A DNA stretch of 64,000 nucleotides from Flavivirga sp. 57AJ16 (GCF_028736925.1 NZ_JAQZAT010000002.1:62001-126000), one strand, 5' to 3'; counted from the first letter of the stretch, positions 48,172-57,698 are shown. Made by a program: numbers and translations. The notes: generated by a model from the sequence alone, not told the origin.

Positions 48172-49710
48172 TTAAATATTGAAACTTAAAGATAGCGTTA
48201 TATTAGAGTTTGTTCGGTCTATATTAGCAGTATCTATTAATCCAACATTGTATAAAGGTGTTTCCAAAGAACGCTCAGATCGATCGTAAGTAATGTCTAA
48301 TTTAGTATTTCCAAAATTATAGCCAATTCCTAAAGAGTAGCCATTTAGATCACCCATAGTGAAACCATCTACATAGGGGCTTTCTTCAAAACGGTAACCA
48401 CCTCTAAAACTAAATTGTTTGTATTTGTACTCGCCACCAAGCCTATAGGTAGCGGCATCGGTTAATATATTGCTCATAATATCGTTCTGATCGGCAAAAA
48501 AGGCATCTGAAGTTGGTTTAAACTTCGTTTGGCTATAATCTTTACGGGAATAGTCAAAACTAATGAGCCCTTGGTTTCCAAAAACATATGCCAAGCTTCC
48601 TGTTAATTTTGCAGGCGTTTGTAATTTGTATTGCGGATAAACATTAAGGACATTGGGGTTTATAACTTGTGTCACGTTAGAACCTGCATCATCCCTTACG
48701 GTGGCTAGGTATTGTGTCGTTTCTTCTTCAATGGTATACCAGGTAGGGGAATCATAAGTAACACCAACTCTAAACTCATTTGATAGTTTTAATATACCTC
48801 CCAGTTGAAAAGAGAAACCAGTTCCAGTAGTAGACAAATTATTTTCAAATTCTATGCTATTAACGATGGATCCTGCATTTGAATTATCTTCAAACAACAG
48901 ACTGGATCTTTGGTAATCAATAAAATGAGAGTTTAGGTTTAATCCTAGATATAAATTGTCTTCGTATTGAGTGGCTATGTTAAATGTTAATTTACCATTA
49001 TACCCTGTTGCTAAATAAGAATAATCATGGTCGAAATTCCCAGGGCTTACGTTAGAAGAATATATTGTATTGGCATCGTTATTGACATCATCCGGTTCAA
49101 GAATAAATGATTCAAAACCTAAAAAAGCCTGTTGGTTCGCAAACCCATAAACGGCTCCAATGTCCTGATAAGCATCGCTTAATGATTCACCTGGCAAAGC
49201 AGAAATCTCATCTAATCTTTTGCCGTCAGCAAAATCATAAAAATAACTAGCAATCGAGTTGCTAAAATTGCCATCGTCATTTGTGTTTAAACCACTTGCT
49301 CTCCAATTAGAATCGTGATCATTAGTCCTTTCATAGGCAATCCCGATAGTGAATTTTCGCCAAGGGGAACTATTGTTACTAGCAAATACAAAAACGGCAC
49401 CACCTTGATTGATATCAAAATTGGAATCGTTAGAATGAGTGACACCATTAAAATATCGGGTATTGTTTTCGGTATCTATATTTGATACGGTAAAAGAAGC
49501 ATGGCTTCTACTAAAAACAGCAGAACCAGCTGGGTTCAAGCTAACAGCACTCATATCGCCTCCCAATGCTCCAAAAGCACCGCTTAATGCTCTAAAGCGC
49601 GCTGTTCCTTGTATTTCATCTTGAGAAAACCTTATAGCATCACTAATGTCTTGAGCGTACATTGTGGACATAGATAGGATACCTATGAATAGTAAACATA
49701 ACTTTTTCAT
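48172..49710 (-). CDS. OmpP1/FadL/TodX-type outer-membrane transport protein
   Basis: A 512-residue beta-barrel. The ATG at 49710 gives a clean signal peptide (KKLCLLFIGILSMSTMYAQ, about 19 residues); the frame extends a further 61 codons upstream but that part is the antisense of the SR-rich gene and is not credible. The mature start DISDAIRFSQDEIQGTARFRALSGAFGALGGDMSAVSLNPAG is the strong FadL-family hallmark, and the last residues NSNITLSLSFNI end in an aromatic-containing strand. FadL relatives pass hydrophobic molecules such as fatty acids through the outer membrane. It follows the SR-rich lipoprotein gene by 31 bp on the same strand. Confidence 0.92.
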   Translation of the reverse strand: MKKLCLLFIGILSMSTMYAQDISDAIRFSQDEIQGTARFRALSGAFGALGGDMSAVSLNPAGSAVFSRSHASFTVSNIDTENNTRYFNGVTHSNDSNFDINQGGAVFVFASNNSSPWRKFTIGIAYERTNDHDSNWRASGLNTNDDGNFSNSIASYFYDFADGKRLDEISALPGESLSDAYQDIGAVYGFANQQAFLGFESFILEPDDVNNDANTIYSSNVSPGNFDHDYSYLATGYNGKLTFNIATQYEDNLYLGLNLNSHFIDYQRSSLLFEDNSNAGSIVNSIEFENNLSTTGTGFSFQLGGILKLSNEFRVGVTYDSPTWYTIEEETTQYLATVRDDAGSNVTQVINPNVLNVYPQYKLQTPAKLTGSLAYVFGNQGLISFDYSRKDYSQTKFKPTSDAFFADQNDIMSNILTDAATYRLGGEYKYKQFSFRGGYRFEESPYVDGFTMGDLNGYSLGIGYNFGNTKLDITYDRSERSLETPLYNVGLIDTANIDRTNSNITLSLSFNI

Positions 49711-49741
49711 ATGATTGTATTTTTTTTTCTTTTTTAAAATT

Positions 49742-50866
49742 TTAACGACGTCTTCCTCCTGAAGATCCGGAACTTCTGCTTCCTGAGCTACGACTACTAG
49801 ACGAAGATCTAGAAACATTGCCAGAACTAGATCTGGAACTTCTACTTGGTGTGTAACTTGAACTTCTGGAAGACGAAGATCTTCTAGAAACATTATTGCC
49901 AGATGCCCCTCTGCTAGTCGTGGTAGGTCTATAAACAGTACTTGAATTTCTTCTTACTGCTGAAGATGAAGACCTTTTTACTGAATTTGCAGATGGTGTT
50001 CTGGAAGCAACTGTTCTTCTTTGAGTATTGGTAGTATATCTACGGGTTCCATTAGAATTGTAGTCTCTTGTATTATTTGACCTTGCTATAGTACCAGTAC
50101 TGCTTCTTCTTGACGTATTGTATTTTGAAGTGGTCGTACGTCTGTTTAGATTACTTTCTGAGCTACGACGTGTGGTCGAACTCATATTATTTCTATTTAG
50201 ACCTCTTGAGTTGTTCGCGTAGTAACTACCTCGTCTACTGGCACTGTATGCCATATTTCTTCTGCTGTAATATCTGTTATTTCCATAGTAGCCATAATAT
50301 CTATAAGGGCGATAGTAGCTATTATATGCCCAATAGCTTCCGTAGAACCCACCTCCATAATAAGGAGAATACCAAAAAGGATCATAATATCCCCAGTAGT
50401 TCCATCTATTCCAACCCCAGTTGTTCCATCCCCAGCCAAATCCTGTATTCCAACCCCAGTTGTTCCATCCGTTGTCTACGTAGTTTATGGTAACACTATT
50501 GCTGTTTTGTCCCCAACCAGCATAACCTTGATAGTCATTGGCCAAGGTATCATTTTCAACATAGTTGTTTCCTTCATAAGAATCAATATCAGTAAAAATG
50601 GCGTCGTCGGAAAACATGTTGTCAGCTTCTATAGCTTTATTTCTAAAATGATTTTGATAGTAATTGCTTTTAGAATTGTTTGGCACTTCAACAACTGTTC
50701 TGCCTGGTGAAGGTGTTTCAATAGTTACTTGTCTTTGTGTATTGCCATAAATGCCATCATCATCCACACCAACATATTGATAAGAACCGCATGATGCTAA
50801 AACAAATAGTAAACCAAGAATGGCTACAAATGACACTTTTTCTTTTATGTAGTTATTAAATTGCAT
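49742..50866 (-). CDS. Lipoprotein with Trp/Asn/Tyr/Gly-rich and Ser/Arg-rich low-complexity tail
   Basis: A 374-residue protein with lipobox FVLASCGSYQ (Cys near residue 26). Residues about 27-120 are ordinary. Residues about 120-205 are very rich in Trp, Asn, Gly and Tyr (WNNWGWNTGFGWGWNNWGW, YYRPYRYYGYYGNNRYYSRR). The last 160 residues are almost only Ser, Arg, Thr, Asn and Gly (RRSSSSRSSSYTPSRSSRSS). The tail is strongly basic and probably disordered, an odd feature for a periplasmic or surface lipoprotein; it could bind peptidoglycan, LPS or DNA. Family not recognised. It is divergent from proS and upstream of the FadL-like gene. Confidence 0.8.
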   Translation of the reverse strand: MQFNNYIKEKVSFVAILGLLFVLASCGSYQYVGVDDDGIYGNTQRQVTIETPSPGRTVVEVPNNSKSNYYQNHFRNKAIEADNMFSDDAIFTDIDSYEGNNYVENDTLANDYQGYAGWGQNSNSVTINYVDNGWNNWGWNTGFGWGWNNWGWNRWNYWGYYDPFWYSPYYGGGFYGSYWAYNSYYRPYRYYGYYGNNRYYSRRNMAYSASRRGSYYANNSRGLNRNNMSSTTRRSSESNLNRRTTTSKYNTSRRSSTGTIARSNNTRDYNSNGTRRYTTNTQRRTVASRTPSANSVKRSSSSAVRRNSSTVYRPTTTSRGASGNNVSRRSSSSRSSSYTPSRSSRSSSGNVSRSSSSSRSSGSRSSGSSGGRRR

Positions 50867-50965
50867 ATCTCTAGAATTTAATTGTTGAACGTAACAAAAA
50901 TAGTTAGTTTTGCTAAACTATTCTTTTATTTAACAGAGTCACAATATTTGTGCCAAAAAATTGAT

Positions 50966-52444
50966 ATGAGCAAAAAACTTACTAGTAGAGCAGAAGATTA
51001 TTCAAAATGGTATAATGAATTGGTTGTAAAAGCTGATCTGGCTGAAAATTCGGCAGTTAGAGGATGTATGGTCATCAAACCCTATGGTTATGCTATTTGG
51101 GAAAAAATGCAAGCAGAGTTAGACAGAATGTTTAAAGAAACAGGGCATCAAAATGCTTATTTCCCATTATTTGTGCCTAAAAGTTTATTTGAAGCAGAAG
51201 AAAAAAATGCTGAAGGATTTGCAAAAGAATGTGCGATCGTAACACATTATAGGTTGCAAAATGATCCTGATAAGAAAGGAAAACTACGGGTTGACCCTGA
51301 AGCGAAATTAGAAGAAGAGTTGATTGTACGACCAACAAGTGAGGCTATTATATGGAACACCTATAGAGGATGGATTCAATCTTATAGAGATTTACCACTT
51401 TTAATAAATCAATGGGCCAATGTTGTGCGTTGGGAAATGCGTACACGTTTATTTTTACGTACAGCAGAGTTTTTATGGCAAGAAGGACACACCGCACATG
51501 AAACAAAAAAAGAGGCTTTAACGGAGGCTAAATTAATGAATAATGTATATGCCACATTTGCCGAAAATTTCATGGCTATACCTGTAATACAAGGAGTGAA
51601 AACAGAAAGCGAACGTTTTGCTGGAGCAGAAGAAACTTATTGTATTGAAGCTTTAATGCAAGATGGAAAAGCACTTCAGGCCGGGACTTCTCATTTTCTT
51701 GGTCAGAATTTCGCAAAAGCTTTTGATGTTAAGTATGCTAATAAAGAAGGGAAGCAAGATTATGTTTGGGCGACATCCTGGGGTGTTTCAACACGATTGA
51801 TGGGTGCATTAATTATGACGCATAGTGATGATAACGGATTGGTCTTACCACCAAACTTAGCTCCAAATCAAGTTGTTATCGTGCCTATTTATAAGAGTGA
51901 AGAAGATTTAAATGCTATCACTGAAGTTGCAAACGGTATTTTAAGCAATTTAAGAGGCAAAAATATATCTGTAAAATTCGATAATAGAACAACTAGAAGA
52001 CCTGGAGCAAAATTTGCACAACATGAATTACAAGGCGTTCCATTACGTGTTGCTATCGGGCCTAAGGATTTAGAGAACGGCACTGTGGAAATTGCCCGTA
52101 GAGATACATTGACAAAACAAATTGTTAATTTAGAAGATTTAACAGAGACCGTTGAGAGCCTATTAGGAGAAATTCAAAAGGCTTTATTTAATAAAGCTTT
52201 AGATTTTAGAAACACCCACATTACGGAAGTGGATACTTTTGAGGAGTTTAAAGAGGTTTTAGAAACCAAAACAGGATTTGTTGCTGCACACTGGGATGGC
52301 ACAAGTGAGACAGAAGAAAAAATAAAAGAACTAACAAAAGCAACTATTCGCTGTATTCCATTAGATATGAAGGCCGTAGAAGGCACCTGTGTGTATTCTG
52401 GAAATCCTTCTAAAGGTAGAGTGTTGTTTGCAAAAGCATACTAA
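50966..52444 (+). CDS. proS: Prolyl-tRNA synthetase, archaeal/eukaryotic type
   Basis: A 492-residue class II synthetase of the short type without an editing insertion domain. Motif 1 region [23 protein letters not shown] near residues 32-54, motif 2 [19 protein letters not shown] near 118-136 and [20 protein letters not shown] near 150-170, motif 3 [20 protein letters not shown] near 274-293. The anticodon-binding domain and a C-terminal zinc-like segment end in GRVLFAKAY. Type 3 ProS is normal for Bacteroidota. The start at 50966 ([20 protein letters not shown]) is canonical; 28 further residues upstream have no family support. Divergent from the SR-rich lipoprotein. Confidence 0.96.
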   Translation: MSKKLTSRAEDYSKWYNELVVKADLAENSAVRGCMVIKPYGYAIWEKMQAELDRMFKETGHQNAYFPLFVPKSLFEAEEKNAEGFAKECAIVTHYRLQNDPDKKGKLRVDPEAKLEEELIVRPTSEAIIWNTYRGWIQSYRDLPLLINQWANVVRWEMRTRLFLRTAEFLWQEGHTAHETKKEALTEAKLMNNVYATFAENFMAIPVIQGVKTESERFAGAEETYCIEALMQDGKALQAGTSHFLGQNFAKAFDVKYANKEGKQDYVWATSWGVSTRLMGALIMTHSDDNGLVLPPNLAPNQVVIVPIYKSEEDLNAITEVANGILSNLRGKNISVKFDNRTTRRPGAKFAQHELQGVPLRVAIGPKDLENGTVEIARRDTLTKQIVNLEDLTETVESLLGEIQKALFNKALDFRNTHITEVDTFEEFKEVLETKTGFVAAHWDGTSETEEKIKELTKATIRCIPLDMKAVEGTCVYSGNPSKGRVLFAKAY

Positions 52445-52747
52445 TACCATTTCTAACTTAAATTCACTCAATAAAACGGCTTTTTTTTTGCCTAATATTT
52501 CAAAATGAAATACAACCATAGCCCAGCTCAATGTCATTAAGTTAAGGAAATTTGTTCTTTATTTGTCACATTGAGCGCAGTCGAAATGCTAATAAAAACT
52601 AGAACTCCAATTGGTCTTCGACTGCGCTCAGACTGACATTACGGCCTTAACTTAATGACATTGAGCCCAGCTATGTATGTATTTTCTTTTTCATCTAAGT
52701 CAAAAATCCACTACTTTTTTTATGAGTAAATTTAAATCAGAACTGGT
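52445..52747. mobile_element. MITE-like element, family C-prime, interrupted by a second element
   Basis: Left arm TACCATTTCTAACTTAAATT-CACTCA and right arm TGAGTAAATTTAAATCAGAA-CTGGTG are imperfect inverted repeats of about 28 bp. The core reads ACCATAGCCCAGCT, then 52526-52666 is inserted, then ATGTATGTATTTTC. Joined, it gives CATAGCCCAGCTATG, close to the family C core CATAGCCTAGTTATGG. No reading frame. Confidence 0.65.
52526..52666. mobile_element. MITE-like element, family D, nested in a family C-prime element
   Basis: Perfect 22-bp terminal inverted repeats, beginning GCTCAATGTCATTAAGTTAA at the left. An inner pair (ATTGAGCGCAGTCGAA and TTCGACTGCGCTCA) lies inside. The sequence AGCCCAGCT appears at 52520-52528 and 52664-52672, a 5-9 bp target duplication whose exact length is blurred because it overlaps the repeats. 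141 bp with no reading frame. Confidence 0.75.
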
Positions 52748-52784
52748 GTAATTCAAATTTTTTTCAAAAAAAATCATCTAGCTA

Positions 52785-52814
52785 TTGTGACATTTAAAAA
52801 TAGTTGTATTTTTG
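52785..52814 (+). promoter_or_regulatory. Promoter P1 upstream of tRNA-Glu
   Basis: TTG at 52785-52787, 19 bp, TATTTTTG at 52807-52814: an exact match to the Bacteroidota TTG-N19-TAnnTTTG promoter. Confidence 0.75.
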
Positions 52815-52851
52815 CATCCGCAATGGAGACATTGTTGGTTATTTGAAAGTA

Positions 52852-52881
52852 TTGCAAGTTTAAATTTTATGTTTATATTTG
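52852..52881 (+). promoter_or_regulatory. Promoter P2 of tRNA-Glu and rpsT
   Basis: TTG at 52852-52854, 19 bp, TATATTTG at 52874-52881. The start of transcription would fall about 10-13 bp before the tRNA. Two exact promoters in tandem fit a heavily expressed tRNA gene. Confidence 0.8.
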
Positions 52882-52899
52882 CGCACTCAAAAAACAAAT

Positions 52900-52971
52900 G
52901 GCCCGTTCGTCTATCGGCTAGGACGCCAGGTTTTCATCCTGGTAAGAGGGGTTCGATTCCCCTACGGGCTA
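52900..52971 (+). tRNA. tRNA-Glu (anticodon TTC)
   Basis: Cloverleaf visible: acceptor GGCCCGT pairs with ACGGGCT (first pair G-T), anticodon stem CCAGG/CCTGG around the loop TTTTCAT with anticodon TTC, T arm GAGGGGTTCGATTCCCCT. An encoded CA follows the discriminator A. Two promoters precede it and rpsT follows after 26 bp, probably on the same transcript. Confidence 0.97.
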
Positions 52972-52997
52972 CAATATTTTAATAATAAAAAGAACAG

Positions 52998-53249
52998 ATG
53001 GCAAATCATAAGTCAGCGTTAAAAAGAATTAGAAGTAACGAATCTAAGCGTTTATTAAACAAGTACCAGCATAAAACGACTCGTGGTGCTATTAAAAAGT
53101 TACGTGAGTTAACTGATAAGAAAGAAGCTGAGGCTTTATTTCCTTCGGTAGTTTCTATGTTAGATAAATTAGCTAAGAAAAATGTTATTCATGCTAACAA
53201 AGCTGCAAACCTAAAGTCAGGTTTAGCTAAACATGTTGCTGCACTTTAA
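52998..53249 (+). CDS. rpsT: 30S ribosomal protein S20
   Basis: An 83-residue, Lys/Arg/Ala-rich, all-helical protein starting [20 protein letters not shown], the standard S20 beginning, and ending [12 protein letters not shown]. It binds 16S rRNA in the small subunit. Located 26 bp after tRNA-Glu, with a Rho-independent terminator beginning about 30 bp after its stop. Confidence 0.97.
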   Translation: MANHKSALKRIRSNESKRLLNKYQHKTTRGAIKKLRELTDKKEAEALFPSVVSMLDKLAKKNVIHANKAANLKSGLAKHVAAL

Positions 53250-53280
53250 TTAGATTTTAAAGCTTTAAAATATTTTGAAA

Positions 53281-53307
53281 GCTTCTCAGGACTGAGAGGC
53301 TTTTTTT
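53281..53307 (+). terminator. Terminator after rpsT
   Basis: GCTTCTCA pairs with TGAGAGGC (one G-T) and is followed by seven T. The rest of the gap to 53689 is AT-rich with a weak inverted GATTCATGAATTC motif near 53605, no gene seen. Confidence 0.88.
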
Positions 53308-53689
53308 GTGATTTTATTATACTGTTTTTTAACGTGAGAGAAATTATTAAAAGGGGGCAATTTTAATAAACAAAATCTTAAAAAGTATTCGTATTTGATT
53401 TCTAAAAATATAAATTTGCACTCACAACTCATCTAGACTTTTTTTAAGTGGAAGGTCATGCTTTCATGGATAGGTATGTAGGTGTTTCTGGATATTGTCT
53501 TTTTTGTGTATCATGCATAGAATGACAAAATATGGAAATAAAATACCTGTCCTGTAGCGAGACGAGTTTAATAGAAAAGATTGTCATTCCCGTGAAATCG
53601 TAAGATTCATGAATTCGTTGATATAAAATAGAAAACAATGAATAAAACGGGAATCTAAATAAATAATTCAACAATATAATCTTAACCCT

Positions 53690-54052
53690 TTGGAAAACAA
53701 AAAAGCAATTGAACTAATCGATAAAATCCTGGGAAATCTTGACAAAACAGGTATCAATACAGAGACATTAATAGACGACATTAAAGAATTAAGATCTTAT
53801 GCATTAGAAGAACAGATTCCATTAGTCGTAAAGGTTCTTAGGTATACCTATGAGCACATAGAAAAATATAATTCATTTCTTATCCCTATTCTAGATGATG
53901 AACCTGTGGATGAAGATGGTTATATTGAGGAAAAAGAAGATGTTTCTCCTGTCGAAAGTCTTAAGTATTTAATAGCGCTTATAAAGAACCTCAATAACAA
54001 AGTAAATATATCCGACTTAAAAGAATATAGGGACCTTTTAATGAGGTATTAG
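53690..54052 (+). CDS. Hypothetical helical protein
   Basis: A 120-residue protein with no signal or membrane segment. It is mostly charged helix (KKAIELIDKILGNLDKTGIN, TLIDDIKELRSYALEEQIPL, LKYLIALIKNLNNKVNISDL) with an acidic linker (DDEPVDEDGYIEEKEDVS). No family recognised. The only start in a good position is TTG at 53690, so the true start is uncertain, though the sequence after it looks like coding DNA to the stop. A bidirectional terminator follows. Isolated between rpsT and the glutamine synthetase gene. Confidence 0.6.
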   Translation: MENKKAIELIDKILGNLDKTGINTETLIDDIKELRSYALEEQIPLVVKVLRYTYEHIEKYNSFLIPILDDEPVDEDGYIEEKEDVSPVESLKYLIALIKNLNNKVNISDLKEYRDLLMRY

Positions 54053-54130
54053 TTATTAAGATAAAACGATACTTTTTTGAAATGATCTAAAAACTGTTAG
54101 TGAAGATAGTTTTTTGCATTCTTTTGAAGT

Positions 54131-54172
54131 AAAAAAAGGTCATCTAAAAATTATATTAGATGACCTTTTTTA
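54131..54172. terminator. Bidirectional terminator between convergent genes
   Basis: AAAAAAGGTCATCTAA pairs with TTAGATGACCTTTTTT around a short AT loop, between the hypothetical gene (plus) and glutamine synthetase (minus). Confidence 0.9.
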
Positions 54173-54194
54173 TTATGAACAAAATAGGCATTAT

Positions 54195-55211
54195 TTAGAT
54201 CTCAACGGATTTAATAGTCTTAATGATTCTACCAGCAATTTTGTATGGATCTCCGTTTGAAGCAGGTCTTCTGTCTTCTAACCATCCTTTCCATCCTTTT
54301 TCTACAGTAATAATAGGAATACGAATAGAGGCTCCTCTGTCTGATACACCATAAGAAAAATCGGTAATAGCAGCTGTTTCGTGTAAGCCTGTTAAACGTT
54401 GGTCGTTAAATTCACCATACACGGCAATATGTTCTTTAGTTACAGGTCTAAATGCTTCACATATTTTCTCGTAAACTTCTTGCGAACCACAAGTTCTCAA
54501 AGTGGTATTAGAGAAGTTAGCGTGCATCCCTGAACCATTCCAGTCACCTTTTACTGGTTTTGGATGGTATTCAATATAGTACCCGTATTTTTCAGTTAAT
54601 CTGTCTAGTAAATATCTAGCAACCCAAATTTCATCGCCAGCTTTTTTGGCACCTTTGGCAAATAATTGGAATTCCCATTGTCCACTGGCAACTTCTTGGT
54701 TGATCCCTTCAAAATTTAAACCAGCCTCAATACATAGATCAGCATGCTCTTCTACAAAATCCCTACCATGTGTGTTTTTTCCACCAACAGAGCAGTAGTA
54801 CATCCCTTGTGGTCCAGGATATCCTCCAATTGGAAACCCTAAAGGCAGTTGTGTATGTGAATCCATGATAAAATATTCTTGCTCAAATCCAAACCAGTAA
54901 TCATTGTTATCATCATCAATAAGAGCTCTTCCGTTAGATTCATGTGGTGTTCCATCGGCATTTAAAACTTCAGTCATTACTAAATATCCATTAGTACGGG
55001 CAGGATCTGGGTATATTGCAACAGGTTTTAATAAACAGTCTGAAGATCCTCCTTCAGCTTGTTGCGTCGACGAACCATCAAAAGACCAGTTACCTATTTC
55101 TTCTAATGTTCCTTTAAAGTTTTCATGCTCTTCTACCTTGGTTTTACTTCTTAAATTTTGTGTGGGCTTATAACCATCTAACCAAAGGTATTCTAATTTA
55201 ATTTTTGCCAT
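54195..55211 (-). CDS. Glutamine synthetase, type II (eukaryote-like)
   Basis: A 338-residue enzyme of the short GSII class. The beta-grasp domain comes first (IKLEYLWLDGYKPTQNLRSK), with NWSFDGSSTQQAEGGSSDCLL near residues 42-62. The catalytic domain has FGFEQEYFIMD near residue 107, GINQEVASGQWEFQ near 168, GSGMHANFSNTTLR near 230 and SVRI-type SYGVSDRGASIRIPI near 288. There is no adenylylation Tyr loop as in GSI. It makes glutamine from glutamate and ammonia. Divergent from a GSIII gene at 55488, so the two share a 276-bp control region. Confidence 0.95.
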   Translation of the reverse strand: MAKIKLEYLWLDGYKPTQNLRSKTKVEEHENFKGTLEEIGNWSFDGSSTQQAEGGSSDCLLKPVAIYPDPARTNGYLVMTEVLNADGTPHESNGRALIDDDNNDYWFGFEQEYFIMDSHTQLPLGFPIGGYPGPQGMYYCSVGGKNTHGRDFVEEHADLCIEAGLNFEGINQEVASGQWEFQLFAKGAKKAGDEIWVARYLLDRLTEKYGYYIEYHPKPVKGDWNGSGMHANFSNTTLRTCGSQEVYEKICEAFRPVTKEHIAVYGEFNDQRLTGLHETAAITDFSYGVSDRGASIRIPIITVEKGWKGWLEDRRPASNGDPYKIAGRIIKTIKSVEI

Positions 55212-55248
55212 AATGAATATTTTATGAGTGAAATTTTAATAATATGCA

Positions 55249-55256
55249 CAAATATA
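55249..55256 (-). promoter_or_regulatory. Promoter -7 box for the type II glutamine synthetase
   Basis: TATATTTG on the minus strand fits TAnnTTTG, 38 bp before the start codon. No matching TTG at 19-21 bp was found. Confidence 0.45.
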
Positions 55257-55436
55257 AATTATTATATAAATACATCATATTTATAGGGGAGCTTTTAATA
55301 AAAGTATTTGTTATTTTTATTTATCCCCCATTATTTTAGGGTTTATTTTAAAAAAAGAATATTTTTTTATATAAAAATTGCAAAAATGCTAACAATAAAT
55401 TTTTGTATTTTCATGTTTTTATTGCTTCTTACTAGT

Positions 55437-55444
55437 TATTTTTG
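55437..55444 (+). promoter_or_regulatory. Promoter -7 box for the type III glutamine synthetase
   Basis: TATTTTTG fits TAnnTTTG, 43 bp before the glnN start. The -33 position is weak. Confidence 0.45.
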
Positions 55445-55487
55445 TAATTAAAATATAATCATTGTCAACTTAATTAAGTTTCTAAAA

Positions 55488-57674
55488 ATGTCAACATTAA
55501 GATTTCACGCTATTAAAGAATCACAGTCTTATAAACCTGTTATTGTAGAAGAGAAAGAACGTCGATCAGACCTGTTTGGAAAGCATGTGTTTAATGAGAA
55601 TACCATGCGTCAATATTTAACAAAAGATGCTTTTGTTGGTGTTATCGATGCTATTCAATATGGTAAAAAAATAGATAGAAGTATAGCAAATCAAGTAGCA
55701 TCTTCTATGAAAGATTGGGCCTTATCAAAAGGAGTTACCCATTATACACATTGGTTTCAGCCATTAACAGGCGCTACGGCAGAAAAGCATGATGCGTTTT
55801 TTGAAACCATTGGGGATGGTATGGCTATTGAAAAATTTGGAGGCGATCAATTAGTACAGCAAGAACCAGACGCTTCCAGTTTTCCAAGTGGAGGTATTAG
55901 AAATACATTTGAAGCTCGTGGCTATACTGCATGGGACCCAACATCGCCTGCATTTATATACGGTACAACACTATGTATTCCAACCATTTTTGTGGCTTAT
56001 ACCGGTGAAGCATTAGACTATAAAACGCCTTTGTTAAGAGCGCTGCATGCGGTGGATGGAGCAGCAACAGCAGTTTGTAGGTATTTTGATAAGAATGTAA
56101 AGAAAGTGTCTTCTTCTTTGGGGTGGGAGCAAGAGTATTTTTTAATAGATAAAATGTTGGCGGCGAGTCGTCCAGATATTTCCTTGACAGGAAGGACGTT
56201 ATTGGGGCATTCTCCTGCAAAAGGACAACAATTGGATGACCATTATTTTGGATCTATTCCCAGTAGGGCGTTGAGTTTTATGCGTGAATTGGAAACAGAA
56301 TGTATGCTTTTGGGTATTCCTGTGAAAACCAGGCATAATGAAGTGGCCCCTAATCAATTTGAGTTAGCCCCCATTTATGAAGAAGCAAATTTGGCAGTAG
56401 ATCATAATTCGCTTTTAATGGATATTATGGCACGTATAGCATCACGTCATAATTTTAAGGTGCTCTTGCATGAAAAGCCATTTGAAGGTATTAATGGTTC
56501 TGGTAAACATAACAATTGGTCTTTGTCTACAGATACGGGCGTTAATTTACTGGGGCCAGGGAAAACCCCAATGAGTAACCTCCGGTTTTTAACATTTTTT
56601 ATTAATACCATTAAAGCGGTTCATGAGCATGAGGCACTTTTAAGAGCAGCGATTGCATCTGCCGGGAATGATCACAGGTTAGGAGCCAATGAAGCACCGC
56701 CAGCCATTATTTCGGTATTTATAGGGAAGCAATTAACCAAAGTTTTAGAGGAGCTGGAAGGTGTGACCAAGGGGAAATTGTCACCTCAGGAAAAAACAGA
56801 ACTTAAACTTAACGTTGTTGGAAAAATACCTGATGTTTTGCTTGATAATACAGATAGAAATAGAACATCTCCTTTTGCGTTCACTGGCAATAAATTTGAA
56901 TTTAGGGCAGTAGGGTCTACGGCGAATTGTGGCAACCCGATGACTATTTTAAATACCATAGTGGCGAAGCAGTTAAGGGATTTTAAAATTGAGGTTGATA
57001 AGTTGATCGATAAGAAAGGCTTGAAGAAAGATGAGGCCATATTTAATGTGCTGAGGGAATATATTAAATCGACAAAAAATATTTTGTTTGAAGGAAATGG
57101 TTATGGTAAGGAGTGGGAAGAAGAAGCTAAGAAAAGAGGTTTGAGCAATAACAAAACGACGCCAGAAGCTTTAAAGGCCAAAATTTCTAAGCAAACCATT
57201 GCATTATTTGAAGAAATGAACGTCATGAGTAGGGTGGAAGCGGAAGCCCGTTATGAAATAGAGATTGAAGCCTATATCATGCATATCCAAATTGAAAGTC
57301 GTGTATTGGGAGATATTGCACGTAACCATATTGTGCCAACGGCTGTTAAGTATCAAAATATTTTAATTGAAAATGTTAGGGGATTAAAGGAAATATTCGA
57401 CAAAAAATTTAATTCAGTTTCTAAAGAGCAGATTAATTTAATTGAAGAGATTTCCAGTCATATTGAAGGTATCAATGCGAATGTTACAAAAATGATAAAC
57501 GAACGTAAAAAAGCGAATGTGTTTGAAGATATAGAAGAAAAGGCACTTGCTTACTGTAATCAGGTAAAACCTTTATTTGATGATATTCGTTACCATTGTG
57601 ATAAGTTGGAATTGTTGGTAGATGATGAGATTTGGCCATTAACAAAGTATCGGGAATTATTATTTACAAGATAG
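55488..57674 (+). CDS. glnN: Glutamine synthetase, type III
   Basis: A 728-residue enzyme of the large GSIII class. GSIII hallmarks are HYTHWFQPLTGATAEKHDAF near residues 85-105, WEQEYFLID near 212, TRHNEVAPNQFELAPIYEEAN near 282 and NGSGKHNNWSLSTDTGVNL near 342. PFAFTGNKFEFRAVGSTANCG near 463 completes the active site. Long helical C-terminal part (VEAEARYEIEIEAYIMHIQ to the end). It forms a dodecamer with opposite ring packing to GSI. Common in Bacteroidota, usually induced under nitrogen limitation. Divergent from GSII. Confidence 0.96.
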   Translation: MSTLRFHAIKESQSYKPVIVEEKERRSDLFGKHVFNENTMRQYLTKDAFVGVIDAIQYGKKIDRSIANQVASSMKDWALSKGVTHYTHWFQPLTGATAEKHDAFFETIGDGMAIEKFGGDQLVQQEPDASSFPSGGIRNTFEARGYTAWDPTSPAFIYGTTLCIPTIFVAYTGEALDYKTPLLRALHAVDGAATAVCRYFDKNVKKVSSSLGWEQEYFLIDKMLAASRPDISLTGRTLLGHSPAKGQQLDDHYFGSIPSRALSFMRELETECMLLGIPVKTRHNEVAPNQFELAPIYEEANLAVDHNSLLMDIMARIASRHNFKVLLHEKPFEGINGSGKHNNWSLSTDTGVNLLGPGKTPMSNLRFLTFFINTIKAVHEHEALLRAAIASAGNDHRLGANEAPPAIISVFIGKQLTKVLEELEGVTKGKLSPQEKTELKLNVVGKIPDVLLDNTDRNRTSPFAFTGNKFEFRAVGSTANCGNPMTILNTIVAKQLRDFKIEVDKLIDKKGLKKDEAIFNVLREYIKSTKNILFEGNGYGKEWEEEAKKRGLSNNKTTPEALKAKISKQTIALFEEMNVMSRVEAEARYEIEIEAYIMHIQIESRVLGDIARNHIVPTAVKYQNILIENVRGLKEIFDKKFNSVSKEQINLIEEISSHIEGINANVTKMINERKKANVFEDIEEKALAYCNQVKPLFDDIRYHCDKLELLVDDEIWPLTKYRELLFTR

Positions 57675-57698
57675 TTTTTTTAACGTTTAAAGCTCTTA

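Noticed and set aside
49711-49893. 61-codon extension of the OmpP1 gene
   Set aside because: It overlaps the SR-rich tail gene in another frame and lies before a clear signal peptide.
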